From Vibrio gazogenes (GTDB taxonomy: Bacteria > Pseudomonadota > Gammaproteobacteria > Enterobacterales > Vibrionaceae): 64,000 bases of DNA. Shown here one piece after another: positions 9,729-19,759 of the stretch. A program made the translations under genes and the position numbers. The notes below the pieces were generated by a model. It was not told the DNA's origin. It ran no database searches and worked only from the letters and a program-made list of their open reading frames with translations. Each line of letters starts with the position of its first letter. The first letter of the stretch is position 1. Where the stretch lies: positions 1,364,001 to 1,428,000 of the forward strand of contig NZ_CP092587.1 in assembly GCF_023920225.1 (NCBI RefSeq), given 5' to 3'.

Positions 9729-9756
9729 AGGGCTTATGACGGAATAAGCCCTTTTT
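9729..9756 (+). terminator. Rho-independent terminator after cysS
   Basis: Stem AGGGCTTAT / ATAAGCCCT followed by TTTT, about 20 bases past the cysS stop codon. Confidence 0.8.
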
Positions 9757-9786
9757 GTTCATCCGATTGAAGGCAATAAAATAAAT

Positions 9787-10308
9787 ATGTCGATCATTTT
9801 AGGAATTGATCCGGGTTCACGGGTGACTGGTTACGGTGTCATTCGCCAGCAGGGAAGAATACTGACTTACCTTGGCAGTGGTTGTATTAAAACGACAGAA
9901 AAAGCATTACCGGGACGATTAAAGCAAATATATGCCGGGGTTTCAGAAGTGATAATGCAATTTCAACCGGATGTTTTCGCAATAGAGCAGGTTTTTATGG
10001 CGAAGAATGCGGATTCTGCATTGAAACTCGGGCAAGCCCGGGGCTCTGCGATTGTTGCGGCTGTGAATGCCGATTTGCCGGTTTATGAATATGCTGCACG
10101 TTTAATCAAGCAGGCCGTTGTCGGAACAGGCGGTGCAGATAAAATACAGGTTCAACACATGGTTCAGCAAATGCTGAAGTTACCATCTAGACCGCAAGCC
10201 GATGCTGCTGATGCACTTGGTGTTGCTATCTGCCATGCAAATACGAATAAAACATTGATTGCACTTGCAGGGCAGGCGAAAGGGGCGCGGCGAGGGCGAT
10301 ATCGGTGA
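9787..10308 (+). CDS. ruvC: Holliday junction endonuclease RuvC
   Basis: A 173-residue resolvase of the RNase H fold that cuts Holliday junctions symmetrically with RuvAB. Acidic active-site residues are visible: D8 in [13 protein letters not shown]67 in FAIEQVF, and the Asp pair in [14 protein letters not shown] near residues 138-145. The length equals E. coli RuvC (173). It is 83 bases upstream of ruvA on the same strand. The short A/T-rich leader between cysS and ruvC may carry its own promoter. No yebC gene precedes it here; cysS does. Confidence 0.96.
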   Translation: MSIILGIDPGSRVTGYGVIRQQGRILTYLGSGCIKTTEKALPGRLKQIYAGVSEVIMQFQPDVFAIEQVFMAKNADSALKLGQARGSAIVAAVNADLPVYEYAARLIKQAVVGTGGADKIQVQHMVQQMLKLPSRPQADAADALGVAICHANTNKTLIALAGQAKGARRGRYR

Positions 10309-10391
10309 AATTTGCCACCTCCGAATACTGGCTATTTATCCAGTTATTGATTATGATCAATCAGACTCAACATAGATGAAAAGGAAAAATC

Positions 10392-11009
10392 GTGATTGGA
10401 CGTCTTAGAGGCATTCTGCTGGAAAAGCAGCCACCAGAAGTATTAATTGAAGTTGGTGGCGTTGGCTATGAAGTTCAAATGCCAATGAGTTGCTTTTATG
10501 AATTACCCGAAGTAGCACAAGAAGCTGTCATCTACACACATTTTGTGGTCCGGGAAGATGCTCAACTTTTATATGGATTCAACAGTAAAGCGGAGCGTGC
10601 ATTGTTCCGAGCTGTGATCAAAGCAAATGGTGTTGGTCCAAAACTTGGTTTAGCTATTCTATCCGGCATGACAGCTAGTCAGTTTGTTGAATGTGTCAAA
10701 CGTGAAGATGTTTCGATGCTGGTTAAATTACCGGGGGTCGGTAAAAAAACCGCAGAACGTTTAGTGGTTGAAATGAAAGATCGCCTCGCTTCTTTCTCGA
10801 CTTCTGAAATCGATTCGTTTGAATTGGTTCAAGATGCTGCGCCAATTCGTCCACAAGATACAGCCAGCCATGCAGAAGAGGAAGCCGTGAGTGCACTGTT
10901 AACGCTTGGCTATAAACCTCAGCAAGCTTCGAAAATCGTTGCTCAGATTGCCCAACCGGGTATGAGTAGTGAGACGCTGATTAAAGAAGCATTGAGAGCG
11001 ATGGTATGA
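10392..11009 (+). CDS. ruvA: Holliday junction DNA helicase subunit RuvA
   Basis: A 205-residue protein with the three RuvA domains: an OB-like N-terminus ([28 protein letters not shown]), two helix-hairpin-helix motifs ([13 protein letters not shown] and [20 protein letters not shown]) that bind the junction, and the C-terminal RuvB-contacting domain ([21 protein letters not shown]). The start codon is GTG, preceded by AAAAGGAAAAATC. Its stop overlaps the ruvB start by 4 bases (ATGA), coupling the two partners. Confidence 0.96.
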   Translation: MIGRLRGILLEKQPPEVLIEVGGVGYEVQMPMSCFYELPEVAQEAVIYTHFVVREDAQLLYGFNSKAERALFRAVIKANGVGPKLGLAILSGMTASQFVECVKREDVSMLVKLPGVGKKTAERLVVEMKDRLASFSTSEIDSFELVQDAAPIRPQDTASHAEEEAVSALLTLGYKPQQASKIVAQIAQPGMSSETLIKEALRAMV

Positions 11010-12010
11010 TTGAGGCGGATCGTTTTGTGACACCGGTGAGCACACCGTTTAAAGATGATGAATTGATTGATCGTGCGATACGGCCGAAGCTTTTGGCCGA
11101 TTATCGGGGGCAAGATCATGTGCGTAATCAGATGGAAATTTTTATTGAAGCTGCTCAGCGTCGTCAGGAAGCTTTAGACCATCTCCTCATCTTTGGTCCA
11201 CCCGGTCTGGGGAAGACTACCTTAGCCAATATTGTCGCCAATGAAATGGGGGTGAATATCAGAACTACATCAGGGCCTGTGTTGGAAAAAGCTGGTGATT
11301 TGGCCGCTTTATTAACCAATCTTGAAGAGAATGATGTATTGTTTATTGATGAGATTCATCGCCTAAGCCCTGTGGTTGAAGAAGTCCTTTATCCGGCAAT
11401 GGAAGATTATCAGCTCGATATTATGATTGGAGAGGGGCCCGCTGCCCGTTCAATTAAGATTGATTTACCACCTTTTACCCTCATCGGTGCAACCACGCGA
11501 GCTGGTTCTCTGACGTCGCCACTTCGTGACCGCTTTGGCATTGTGCAGCGGCTTGAGTATTATCAGGTTGGTGATTTGCAAAATATCGTCCAGAGAAGTG
11601 CAGAGTGTCTATCCTTATCTATTGAACCGGAAGGCGCTTTAGAAATTGCCCGACGCTCCCGGGGCACACCTCGAATAGCCAATCGGTTGTTGCGGCGAGT
11701 CAGAGACTATGCTGAAGTCAAAGGGGACGGCAATATATGTTCTGATACGGCAGATAACGCTTTAAATATGCTTGATGTTGATGTTCAGGGCTTTGATTTT
11801 ATGGATCGTAAGTTACTGATCACAATTATTGATAAATTTTCCGGTGGCCCTGTTGGTTTAGATAATCTTGCGGCTGCAATTGGTGAAGAAAAAGATACAA
11901 TCGAAGATGTTTTAGAGCCTTATCTGATTCAGCAGGGGTATTTGCAACGAACGCCCAGAGGTCGGATTGCAACAGAAAGAGCTTATTTGCATTTCGGATT
12001 CGAAAAATAA
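11006..12010 (+). CDS. ruvB: Holliday junction branch-migration ATPase RuvB
   Basis: A 334-residue AAA+ motor that drives branch migration as a ring on RuvA-bound junctions. Walker A is [13 protein letters not shown], Walker [11 protein letters not shown], sensor 1 [19 protein letters not shown] (with the arginine finger) and sensor 2 [20 protein letters not shown]. The winged-helix domain ends with [16 protein letters not shown]. The start overlaps ruvA. No obvious hairpin terminator follows. Confidence 0.97.
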   Translation: MIEADRFVTPVSTPFKDDELIDRAIRPKLLADYRGQDHVRNQMEIFIEAAQRRQEALDHLLIFGPPGLGKTTLANIVANEMGVNIRTTSGPVLEKAGDLAALLTNLEENDVLFIDEIHRLSPVVEEVLYPAMEDYQLDIMIGEGPAARSIKIDLPPFTLIGATTRAGSLTSPLRDRFGIVQRLEYYQVGDLQNIVQRSAECLSLSIEPEGALEIARRSRGTPRIANRLLRRVRDYAEVKGDGNICSDTADNALNMLDVDVQGFDFMDRKLLITIIDKFSGGPVGLDNLAAAIGEEKDTIEDVLEPYLIQQGYLQRTPRGRIATERAYLHFGFEK

Positions 12011-12189
12011 TTTTTCGTGTATGATTCGAACAATATGCCGACGTGCTTGTGTGATATGTATCGCATTTATGGAAATTTATTAGGTAGCGAATAGATTGCA
12101 AACTTAGTATCAATGTTAATTGTTTGTATATTTATTGAGTGAGCAAAATCTATTTGTTACAAAAAAATATCAATTAACTCCCTCTTATT

Positions 12190-12203
12190 TTGATCTTAAT
12201 CAT
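12190..12203. promoter_or_regulatory. FNR-type box, distal (one mismatch)
   Basis: TTGATCTTAATCAT matches the FNR consensus TTGATnnnnATCAA with one mismatch in the last base. It lies exactly 50 bases left of a second, perfect box, so the two sit on the same helical face. Confidence 0.6.
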
Positions 12204-12239
12204 TTTGTTGTTTTTTTACTGGCTCATCGAGTGTGAAAC

Positions 12240-12253
12240 TTGATCTGAATCAA
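12240..12253. promoter_or_regulatory. FNR-type box, proximal (perfect match)
   Basis: TTGATCTGAATCAA is a perfect FNR consensus palindrome, about 215 bases before the cydA start. It is consistent with oxygen-dependent control of cytochrome bd expression; whether it activates or represses cannot be told from sequence. Confidence 0.75.
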
Positions 12254-12466
12254 GACAAGCCTCGTGGATAAACCCTTTGAAAGCTTACGCATTTGACAGT
12301 AGTATTTCTGCAATATGTATTTTACTTGATTAATATTTATTCAAATAAAAATACACGTTGATGTAACAAATATTCTGCTTTTCTCGCATTTTTGACAGGT
12401 ATGAATTGATAAAATTTGGTTGCTTTAATCTGAGAGGTGTCTTTCAGCCGACACAAAGGAGTTATC

Positions 12467-14053
12467 ATGATTGACATAGTTGATCTATCGCGGTTGCAGT
12501 TCGCGCTTACTGCGATGTATCACTTCCTGTTTGTTCCTCTAACTCTAGGGATGACGTTTTTACTCGCTATCATGGAGTCACTTTATGTGATGACCGATAA
12601 GCAAATTTATAAGGATATGACAAAATTCTGGGGTAAGCTGTTCGGAATCAACTTCGCTCTGGGCGTTGCCACAGGGCTAACAATGGAATTTCAGTTTGGT
12701 ACAAACTGGTCGTACTACTCGCACTACGTTGGCGACATTTTTGGGGCTCCTCTTGCCATCGAAGCGTTAGCTGCTTTCTTCCTTGAATCTACATTTGTCG
12801 GTTTATTCTTCTTCGGATGGGATCGACTTTCAAAACGTCAACACTTAGTGACGACATGGCTTGTTGCATTAGGTTCTAATTTCTCTGCTCTTTGGATTCT
12901 TGTCGCCAATGGCTGGATGCAAAATCCGGTCGGTTCCGACTTTAACTTCGAAACCATGCGTATGGAAATGGTGAGCTTTGCTGAGGTCGTTCTAAACCCT
13001 GTTGCTCAGGTGAAATTTGTTCACACTGTCGCATCGGGTTACGTGACGGGTGCAATGTTTGTTTTAGGGGTGAGTGCTTATTATCTGCTGAAAGGGCGTG
13101 ATATTGCTTTTGCTCGTCGCTCATTTACCGTTGCTGCATCATTTGGCATGGCTGCGGTTCTTTCCGTCATTGTCTTAGGTGATGAATCTGGTTACGAATT
13201 GGGTGATGTTCAAAAAACGAAATTAGCTGCAATTGAGGCTGAATGGCACACAGATGAAGCGCCCGCAGCGTTTACACTGTTTGGTTTCCCTAATCAGGAG
13301 ACGATGCATACAGATTTTGCAATTAAGATCCCTTATGTGATGGGAATTATTGCAACTCGTTCATTGGATGCACCAGTCAAAGGTTTAAGTGATTTACGTG
13401 AAGAACACCTTGAACGGATTCGTAATGGGATGTATGCATATGAGCTGCTCCAGAAATTACGTGCAGGTGATACTTCAGAAACGAATCGTGATGCCTTCGA
13501 TGAAGTGAAGTCTGATCTGGGCTATGGCATGTTGCTGAAACGTTATACGGATGATGTAGCAAATGCGTCAGAAGAACAGATTCAGGCCGCTGCTGATGAT
13601 TCACTGCCAACAGTCTGGCCATTGTTCTGGTCATTCCGGATCATGGTTGCTTGTGGTTTCATTATGCTGGTTGTCTTCGCTGCGGCATTTGTACAGACAT
13701 GTCGTCAGAAAATTGAACAGAAAAACTGGGTGCTCAAAGCCGCGCTTTACAGTATTCCGCTGCCGTGGATTGGTGTTGAAGCGGGTTGGTTTGTCGCGGA
13801 ATATGGTCGTCAGCCATGGGCTGTCGGTGAAATCCTCCCTGTCCATATTGCAAATTCTGCATTGAGTGTCAGTGAGTTGGTTATCTCCCTGCTTGCAATT
13901 CTTGCATTATATACAGCGTTCCTTGTTGCCGAAGTTTACCTGATGGTTAAATTTGCTCGCAAAGGTCCAAGTAGTTTGAAAACTGGGCGTTATCATTTTG
14001 AGCAGAATGGGACTTCAGCAACAGATCAAGTTAACCGTCAGGTAGAAGCTTAA
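12467..14053 (+). CDS. cydA: Cytochrome bd-I ubiquinol oxidase subunit I
   Basis: A 528-residue inner-membrane subunit carrying haems b558, b595 and d, the site of quinol oxidation and oxygen reduction. The N-terminus [28 protein letters not shown] contains the conserved His haem ligand in the first helix. The block [30 protein letters not shown] is diagnostic, and [12 protein letters not shown] is the conserved C-terminal motif. The long hydrophilic Q-loop lies around residues 240-380. The frame stays open to 12437, but the ATG at 12467 follows a strong AAAGGAG site and gives the family start. It is first in the cydABX-ybgE operon. Confidence 0.97.
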   Translation: MIDIVDLSRLQFALTAMYHFLFVPLTLGMTFLLAIMESLYVMTDKQIYKDMTKFWGKLFGINFALGVATGLTMEFQFGTNWSYYSHYVGDIFGAPLAIEALAAFFLESTFVGLFFFGWDRLSKRQHLVTTWLVALGSNFSALWILVANGWMQNPVGSDFNFETMRMEMVSFAEVVLNPVAQVKFVHTVASGYVTGAMFVLGVSAYYLLKGRDIAFARRSFTVAASFGMAAVLSVIVLGDESGYELGDVQKTKLAAIEAEWHTDEAPAAFTLFGFPNQETMHTDFAIKIPYVMGIIATRSLDAPVKGLSDLREEHLERIRNGMYAYELLQKLRAGDTSETNRDAFDEVKSDLGYGMLLKRYTDDVANASEEQIQAAADDSLPTVWPLFWSFRIMVACGFIMLVVFAAAFVQTCRQKIEQKNWVLKAALYSIPLPWIGVEAGWFVAEYGRQPWAVGEILPVHIANSALSVSELVISLLAILALYTAFLVAEVYLMVKFARKGPSSLKTGRYHFEQNGTSATDQVNRQVEA

Positions 14054-14071
14054 GGCGAGGAGAAGAATATT

Positions 14072-15205
14072 ATGGATTACGAAATCTTACGATTTGTATG
14101 GTGGATTCTGATTGGTGTGCTGTTTGTCGGCTTCGCTATTGCAGATGGATTCGATCTGGGGGTCTGTGCCTTGGTGCCGCTCATCGGGAAAAATGACACA
14201 GAACGTCGTGTCATGATTAACTCGATTGCACCTCACTGGGATGGTAACCAGGTTTGGTTGATTACTGCTGGTGGTGCTTTATTTGCTGCATGGCCTTTAG
14301 TCTACGCAACATCATTTTCCGGTTTCTACCTTGCAATGATTGTTACTTTGGCTGCTTTATGGCTCCGTCCTGTAGGGCTGGATTATCGTTCAAAAATTGA
14401 AGACACTAAATGGCGCAAGACTTGGGATATTTGCATCTCTATCAGTGGTTTTGTACCACCACTGATCATTGGTGTTGCATTTGGTAATTTATTACAGGGT
14501 GTTCCTTTTGAACTGAATGAATTCTTAATGCCAAGTTATCATGGTTCATTCTTCGGACTGCTGAATCCATTTGGTATTGTATGTGGTTTGGTCAGCGTCC
14601 TGATGTTTGTGCTTCAAGGTGCGTCTTGGTTACAAATGAAGATCTCTGATACTGTACATACTCGAGCTCGTAGCGTTGCTCAACTTTGTGGTGTGCTTGT
14701 CGCTGTTCTTTTTGTAGCTGCTGGTTTTTGGGTTCAACACATTGATGGTTATGTGATCACCAGTACAATGGATCACTTTGGACCGTCAAACCCATTGAAT
14801 AAAGAAGTCGCTCGTGAATCTGGTGCGTGGTTGGCAAACTTCAATCAGTATCCATTGTTATGGTTGGCTCCCATTCTTGGTACAGCGATGCCATTGATTG
14901 CTGCCATTGCATCTCGAATGGAAAAAGGCGGTATCGCATTTATTGCTTCGAGTTTGACGAATGCCGGCATTATTTTTACAGCTGGATTTGCGATGTTCCC
15001 GTTTATTATGCCTTCAAGTCTGGCACCAAGTAATAGTCTGACCATATGGGATTCAACATCCAGTGAGCTGACGTTGCAAGTGATGACAGGCATTGCCTTT
15101 GTCATGGTACCAATTATTCTTGGGTATACTTGTTGGACGTACTATAAAATGTTCGGTCGTATCAATAACCAGTATGTCGAAGACAACAAAAATTCACTTT
15201 ATTAA
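14072..15205 (+). CDS. cydB: Cytochrome bd-I ubiquinol oxidase subunit II
   Basis: A 377-residue inner-membrane subunit, matching the E. coli length (379). Conserved CydB features are FAIADGFDLGVCALVPLIGK near residues 20-45 and IAPHWDGNQVWLITAGGALFAAWP around 50-75, followed by about seven further hydrophobic helices. It pairs with CydA to form the microaerobic terminal oxidase. It starts 18 bases after cydA with an AGGCGAGGAGAAG leader and runs into cydX. Confidence 0.97.
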   Translation: MDYEILRFVWWILIGVLFVGFAIADGFDLGVCALVPLIGKNDTERRVMINSIAPHWDGNQVWLITAGGALFAAWPLVYATSFSGFYLAMIVTLAALWLRPVGLDYRSKIEDTKWRKTWDICISISGFVPPLIIGVAFGNLLQGVPFELNEFLMPSYHGSFFGLLNPFGIVCGLVSVLMFVLQGASWLQMKISDTVHTRARSVAQLCGVLVAVLFVAAGFWVQHIDGYVITSTMDHFGPSNPLNKEVARESGAWLANFNQYPLLWLAPILGTAMPLIAAIASRMEKGGIAFIASSLTNAGIIFTAGFAMFPFIMPSSLAPSNSLTIWDSTSSELTLQVMTGIAFVMVPIILGYTCWTYYKMFGRINNQYVEDNKNSLY

Positions 15206-15219
15206 CGAGGAGCTAAGTT

Positions 15220-15327
15220 ATGTGGTATTTTGCATGGATTTTAGGCGTCTTACTGGCTTGTTCTTTCGGCATCATTAATGCACTGTGGTTAGAACATGCA
15301 GAGATGATGGATAAAGATAGTGAATGA
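15220..15327 (+). CDS. cydX: Cytochrome bd-I small subunit CydX
   Basis: A 35-residue single-helix protein, MWYFAWILGVLLACSFGIIN then ALWLEHAEMMDKDSE. E. coli CydX (37 residues) begins MWYFAWILGTLLACSFGVI, so identity is very high. CydX stabilises the haems of the CydAB complex and is needed for activity. The ATG follows ACGAGGAGCTAAGTT, a good ribosome-binding site, 14 bases past cydB. The 3' end overlaps ybgE by 8 bases. The gene is below common length cut-offs and is often missed. Confidence 0.95.
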   Translation: MWYFAWILGVLLACSFGIINALWLEHAEMMDKDSE

Positions 15328-15622
15328 TTTCTCTGCCTTAGTTGCGCAGTGGCATCGTCCCATTGATCGTATCTTTTATCGAATGCTATTAATGGGCCTT
15401 GCTTTCTACCATGTTGCATTGCTGATGTGGAATCCACACACTTATGCAGCAACAATTGGTGGTTTTAATCTGGGAGTTGTCGCTCTGCTGATCTTGGCTA
15501 TCTGTGCCAGCATGATCTTCGGAGTCGGCTTTAAGCCGAGACGATGGTTTTGGCAGATCTTATTTTCACCTTATCTCGCCGGATGCATATTGGTTTACTT
15601 CAGTTTGATTCGAATAAGCTGA
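15320..15622 (+). CDS. ybgE: Cyd operon protein YbgE
   Basis: A 100-residue protein with three hydrophobic helices (LLMGLAFYHVALLMW, LGVVALLILAICASMIFGVG, LFSPYLAGCILVYF). This is the YbgE family found directly behind cydABX in enterobacteria and vibrios. The start is the GTG inside the cydX 3' end, so translation is coupled. Its exact role is unknown; the conserved operon position suggests help in assembly or stability of cytochrome bd. A strong terminator follows and ends the operon. Confidence 0.88.
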   Translation: MNDFSALVAQWHRPIDRIFYRMLLMGLAFYHVALLMWNPHTYAATIGGFNLGVVALLILAICASMIFGVGFKPRRWFWQILFSPYLAGCILVYFSLIRIS

Positions 15623-15652
15623 ATTCAATGACCAGTATCCTATCTATAAAAG

Positions 15653-15680
15653 AAAACGCAGCCTTCAGGCTGCGTTTTTT
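15653..15680 (+). terminator. Rho-independent terminator of the cydABX-ybgE operon
   Basis: Near-perfect palindrome AAAACGCAGCC / GGCTGCGTTTT followed by TT, about 30 bases after the ybgE stop codon. Confidence 0.88.
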
Positions 15681-15776
15681 GTCCAAAAAATTAAAATTCA
15701 TTCCGTCTCACTCATGCGAAAGTGTTTGAGTTGCGTTATAGTAAACGATTGTTGTGAATCCGTTGAGGGACGTTAA

Positions 15777-16184
15777 GTGCATCATTCTAAATCAGCTTTT
15801 TTTCGATTTCCTGTGACGATCTATTATGAAGATACCGATGCCGGCGGTGTTGTATACCATTCAAACTATCTTAAATTTTTTGAACGCGCGCGAACGGAAA
15901 TGCTCCGAGAGCAGGGGGTATGTCAGCGAGAGTTATTGGAACAAAAAATTGGCTTTGTGGTCCGAAGCATGGAGATTGATTTTCTGAAAGCTGCGCGTCT
16001 GGATGACAACTTAGTCGTCTTAACTCAGCTAACCGAGAAAAGAAAGGCTTCTTTAATATACTGTCAGGAGCTGGTTAATCCTCATGAAGAGGTATTGTGT
16101 CGAGCAATAGTTAAGGTAGCATGTATTGACATGCAAAAGATGAAACCCCAAGGTATTCCCGACGCGGTATTTTCGGAGAAGTAA
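15777..16184 (+). CDS. ybgC: Tol-Pal associated acyl-CoA thioesterase YbgC
   Basis: A 135-residue hotdog-fold thioesterase. The signature [28 protein letters not shown] contains the catalytic Asp of the 4-hydroxybenzoyl-CoA thioesterase-like family. YbgC hydrolyses short-chain and long-chain acyl-CoA or acyl-ACP and sits at the inner membrane with phospholipid enzymes. It is the first gene of the tol-pal cluster, starting at a GTG after GAGGGACGTTAA, 2 bases from tolQ. Confidence 0.94.
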   Translation: MHHSKSAFFRFPVTIYYEDTDAGGVVYHSNYLKFFERARTEMLREQGVCQRELLEQKIGFVVRSMEIDFLKAARLDDNLVVLTQLTEKRKASLIYCQELVNPHEEVLCRAIVKVACIDMQKMKPQGIPDAVFSEK

Positions 16185-16186
16185 CA

Positions 16187-16870
16187 GTGAGTGCTGAAAT
16201 TTCAATACTTGATCTTTTTTTACAGGCTAGTTTTTTAGTCAAAGTGGTGATGATGATTCTCTTAGGCATGTCGATCATGTCATGGGCGATGATTTTTAAA
16301 AGAACCAAAGCATTATCGGCTGCTGAAAAGCAAGCTGCTTCATTTGAGGACCGTTTCTGGTCCGGCACGGATTTGGCTGTTTTATATCAAGACGTGAAAA
16401 GTAGAAAAGACCAATTGACTGGCAGTGAAGAGATTTTCTATTCCGGTTTTACTGAGTTCGCTCGGTTAAGAAAAAACCATGCTGGCGAAGCTAATTTCGT
16501 CATGGATGGGACCGCAAGAGCCATGCGAGTTGCTGTCTCCCGAGAAGTTGAATCATTGGAGACTAATCTACCGTTTCTGGCGACAGTTGGGTCAATTAGC
16601 CCTTACATTGGGTTATTTGGTACGGTATGGGGGATTATGCATGCATTCATTGCGTTAGGTGCGGTGAAACAAGCAACATTATCGATGGTTGCGCCCGGTA
16701 TTGCTGAAGCGCTTGTTGCAACAGCGATGGGGCTTTTCGCTGCTATTCCTGCGGTGATGGCTTACAACCGACTGACAACAGTTGTCAGTAAACTTGAAAT
16801 GAATTACGCGACATTCTCTGAGGAGTTTCATAGTATTCTTCATCGTCAGGCAATGACTGGTAGGGAGTAA
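16187..16870 (+). CDS. tolQ: Tol-Pal system inner-membrane protein TolQ
   Basis: A 227-residue homolog of ExbB and MotA with three membrane helices ([23 protein letters not shown]; the pair around [20 protein letters not shown] and [24 protein letters not shown]). TolQ with TolR forms the proton channel energising TolA for outer-membrane constriction at division. The GTG start follows immediately on ybgC. TolR starts 5 bases after its stop codon. Confidence 0.96.
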   Translation: MSAEISILDLFLQASFLVKVVMMILLGMSIMSWAMIFKRTKALSAAEKQAASFEDRFWSGTDLAVLYQDVKSRKDQLTGSEEIFYSGFTEFARLRKNHAGEANFVMDGTARAMRVAVSREVESLETNLPFLATVGSISPYIGLFGTVWGIMHAFIALGAVKQATLSMVAPGIAEALVATAMGLFAAIPAVMAYNRLTTVVSKLEMNYATFSEEFHSILHRQAMTGRE

Positions 16871-16875
16871 GCTTT

Positions 16876-17316
16876 ATGGCGGGTTACCAACCAAAGAAGC
16901 GTAAAATAACCGCAGAAATTAATGTGGTGCCCTATATCGATGTGATGTTGGTTTTATTAATCATTTTTATGGTGACTTCTCCATTTATCACTCAGGGCGT
17001 GGATGTCGAACTACCAAAAACCGAAACAGCGAAACCGGCATCCGATTTGGTCGGTGATGATGGTAGCTTTATTATTGTAGAAATTACTAAGGAAGGCAGC
17101 TTGGGGGTCAGCATCAATAATGAACCTTTCAAACGGGGACTATCCTTACAGGATGCAATTGTTCTGGTAAAAGCTGAGCTGAGTTTACATCCTGATTCAC
17201 CTGTAGCAGTCGGTGGTGAGGCGACAAGCCCCTATGCGGAGATTGTACATGTGCTGGACGAGCTGAGTAAAGCTGGTATTCCAAAGGTTGGTTTGTTAAC
17301 AGATATCAGGGAATAA
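16876..17316 (+). CDS. tolR: Tol-Pal system protein TolR
   Basis: A 146-residue ExbD-like protein with one membrane helix near the N-terminus: INVVPYIDVMLVLLIIFMVT, where the Asp is the proton-carrying residue. The periplasmic domain follows, ending GIPKVGLLTDIRE. The length is close to E. coli TolR (142). It works with TolQ and TolA in the same operon. Confidence 0.96.
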   Translation: MAGYQPKKRKITAEINVVPYIDVMLVLLIIFMVTSPFITQGVDVELPKTETAKPASDLVGDDGSFIIVEITKEGSLGVSINNEPFKRGLSLQDAIVLVKAELSLHPDSPVAVGGEATSPYAEIVHVLDELSKAGIPKVGLLTDIRE

Positions 17317-17330
17317 GCAGTATAACCTTC

Positions 17331-18341
17331 ATGAAAAAGAGAGAAGATAAGCGCTCAGGTTTTACAAAACCACTGATAATTTCTATCGTGTTGCATGCGA
17401 TTTTAATTGGTTTATTGCTTTGGGGCGGACAGTTTTATCAGGAAAAGCCGCATCCGATCGGTAATATGGTTCAGGCGGTCGTGATTGATCCGGCATTGGT
17501 ACACCAACAGGCGGAACAGATTAAGGCGACTCGAGAAGCAGCGGCCCGTAAGGAAAAGGATCGACTTGATCGTCTGCGACGTGAAAGTGAACGTCTTGAA
17601 GAGAATCGTCGAGCTGAAGAAGAGCGAATCCGGCAGTTAAAAGAACAGCAAGCCCGTGAGGCGAAAGCAGCCAGAAAAGCAGAGCAGCAGCGTAAGCAGA
17701 AAGAGCAAGAGCGACAAGCTGAAGAGCAGCGTGCCGCGAAAGCTGAGGCTGCAAGGAAAGCGAAAGAAGCTGCTATTGCAAAAGCGGAACAGCAGCGAAT
17801 TGAACGCGAGAAAGCGGCTAAGCTCGCGGCAGAAAAAGCACGTAAAGAGCGTGAAGCCGCCCAGAAAGCAGAGCAGGAACGTTTAGCAAAAGAAAAGGCA
17901 GCAAAGGCTGCTGCTGAGAAGGCTCGACAGGAAAAAGAGCGCCTGAAAAAATTGGAAAAAGAAAGAAAGCAACGGGAAGCGGCCTTAGATGACATTTTTT
18001 CCGGTCTACAGGCTGAAGAGCAACAAAACTCTAGTGCTCGGAGTCAATATATTGCTAGCGAAGTTGGACGTTACGGAGAAATCTACAAACAGCTTATTCG
18101 GCAAAATTTACGCGTAGAAGATACGTTTAAAGGCAAAAATTGTCGGGTTAATCTGCACCTGATTCCTACAGGGAGCGGTGCAATTGTTGGTAGTTTGAGA
18201 GTGTTAGGGGGAAACTCGGCCGTTTGTGCTGCGACGCAGCGAGCGGTTGCGCAGGTCCCGTCTTTTCCTCTGCCAAAAGATGACCCGGATGTTATCAATA
18301 AGCTAAAAGACATTAATATAACCGTTGAACCGAATATATAA
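17331..18341 (+). CDS. tolA: Cell envelope integrity protein TolA
   Basis: A 336-residue protein with one N-terminal anchor (PLIISIVLHAILIGLLLWG), a very long Ala/Lys/Glu/Arg-rich helical domain (about residues 60-230) and a C-terminal domain III (YGEIYKQLIRQNLRVEDTFKGKNCRVNLHL) with the paired cysteines of TolA. TolA spans the periplasm and binds Pal and TolB. The repetitive helical region causes a spurious open frame on the opposite strand (17471-17995), which is not a gene. Confidence 0.95.
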   Translation: MKKREDKRSGFTKPLIISIVLHAILIGLLLWGGQFYQEKPHPIGNMVQAVVIDPALVHQQAEQIKATREAAARKEKDRLDRLRRESERLEENRRAEEERIRQLKEQQAREAKAARKAEQQRKQKEQERQAEEQRAAKAEAARKAKEAAIAKAEQQRIEREKAAKLAAEKARKEREAAQKAEQERLAKEKAAKAAAEKARQEKERLKKLEKERKQREAALDDIFSGLQAEEQQNSSARSQYIASEVGRYGEIYKQLIRQNLRVEDTFKGKNCRVNLHLIPTGSGAIVGSLRVLGGNSAVCAATQRAVAQVPSFPLPKDDPDVINKLKDINITVEPNI

Positions 18342-18375
18342 TTTTGACTGAAGTATCAGAGAAAAGGAAAAGCTT

Positions 18376-19728
18376 GTGTTACAGCGATTGATTTTGAGTT
18401 GTATGTTCCTCGTAATATCAGGCATACACACCGCAAATGCAGCATTAGAGCTCGTCATTACTGATGGGATTAACTCAGCGAGGCCGATTGCGGTCGTTCC
18501 GTTTCAATGGGAGGGTAAGGGCCAGTTACCAGAGGATGTTTCAGGTGTAGTTGCTTCGGATTTACAGCGAAGTGGTAAGTTTAGTCCCGTTGCGACCAGT
18601 AATATGCCCCAGACGCCTTATGACGAGTCTGCTGTCGATGTGGATGCATGGACTCGACTCGGGGTCGATTCATTATTGACCGGAACCATCAAGCAAAATG
18701 CAGCGGGTAATTATGTTATCCATTACCAGTTGGTTGATATCGTTCAGGCGCAATTACTGAAGGGTAAAAGACAGTCTCTCACAGAAGATGGTCAACTTGT
18801 TGAGTCCAAAGATTATGTATTACTCAATAATATTGCGACGGTTTCACCGAAGCGTCTCCGTGAGTATGCCCATCGAATTTCTGATTTAGTCTATGAGAAA
18901 CTAACCGGGGATAAAGGCGCGTTTTTAACGCGCATTGCCTATGTCGTTGTACATGACGGTGAAAAGTATCCTTATCAGCTGAGAATCTCAGACTATGATG
19001 GCTACAATGAACGGCTAGTTCTTAGTTCTAAACAACCGTTAATGTCTCCCGCTTGGTCTCCGGATGGTAAGAAGCTGGCTTATGTCAGTTTCCAAAATGG
19101 ACATGCTGAAATCTACGTTATGAACATTTATACGGGGAAACGTGAAAAAATATCGTCATTTCCTCGTCACAATGGCGCGCCAGTATTTTCACCTGATGGT
19201 AAATCATTAGCCTTAGTCTTGTCTAAATCGGGAAGTTTACAGGTCTACATCATGGATTTAGCAACGAAAAAAATTCGTCAAATAACGCGGGGCAGATCAA
19301 ATAATACAGAGCCTTTTTGGTATCCAGATGGAAAATCTCTGATATTTACCTCAGATCGGGGTGGTAAACCACAGATATATAAAGTAGATTTGTCTTCTGG
19401 CGTGACAAATCGTCTTACTTGGCAGGGCTCACAAAATTTAGGTGGGCAGATTACGCCTGATGGAAAATTCTTGATCATGGTGAATAAAAACCAGTCAGGA
19501 TTTAACTTGGCAAAGCAAGATTTGGAAACCGGTAGTGTGCAAATTCTGACAAGAACTTTGCTCGATGAGTCTCCAAGTATTGCGCCTAACGGTGGTATGG
19601 TTATTTATAGTTCGATTTACAATAAAACCAATGTATTATCTATGGTTTCTATTGACGGGCGATTTAAAGCCAGGTTACCAGAAACAAACGGACGTGTAAG
19701 AGCGCCGGCGTGGTCACCGTTTTTGTAA
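18376..19728 (+). CDS. tolB: Tol-Pal system periplasmic protein TolB
   Basis: A 450-residue periplasmic protein. A signal peptide ([18 protein letters not shown]) leads into an N-terminal domain ([21 protein letters not shown]), then a six-bladed beta propeller with repeated [15 protein letters not shown] / [16 protein letters not shown] / [16 protein letters not shown] motifs. TolB binds Pal and TolA and takes part in the constriction machinery. The start is GTG, with a GAAAAGGAAAAGC leader, 34 bases after tolA. Confidence 0.96.
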   Translation: MLQRLILSCMFLVISGIHTANAALELVITDGINSARPIAVVPFQWEGKGQLPEDVSGVVASDLQRSGKFSPVATSNMPQTPYDESAVDVDAWTRLGVDSLLTGTIKQNAAGNYVIHYQLVDIVQAQLLKGKRQSLTEDGQLVESKDYVLLNNIATVSPKRLREYAHRISDLVYEKLTGDKGAFLTRIAYVVVHDGEKYPYQLRISDYDGYNERLVLSSKQPLMSPAWSPDGKKLAYVSFQNGHAEIYVMNIYTGKREKISSFPRHNGAPVFSPDGKSLALVLSKSGSLQVYIMDLATKKIRQITRGRSNNTEPFWYPDGKSLIFTSDRGGKPQIYKVDLSSGVTNRLTWQGSQNLGGQITPDGKFLIMVNKNQSGFNLAKQDLETGSVQILTRTLLDESPSIAPNGGMVIYSSIYNKTNVLSMVSIDGRFKARLPETNGRVRAPAWSPFL

Positions 19729-19759
19729 TGAGTCATGATTAAAAAATAAGGAAAAGAAG

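Larger units (their letters stand above)
12011..12466 (+). promoter_or_regulatory. Long regulatory region upstream of cydABX
   Basis: A 456-base gap without a supported gene. It is AT-rich and carries two FNR-type palindromes listed separately at 12190 and 12240. No strong terminator for ruvB is visible. In Vibrio and E. coli, cydAB is controlled by oxygen through FNR and ArcA, which fits this long leader. Confidence 0.6.

Noticed and set aside
17471-17995. Long reverse-strand open frame rich in Ser, Cys and Ala opposite tolA
   Set aside because: It mirrors the Ala/Lys/Glu/Arg repeats of the TolA helical domain; the composition is an artefact of the repeats and there is no ribosome-binding site.
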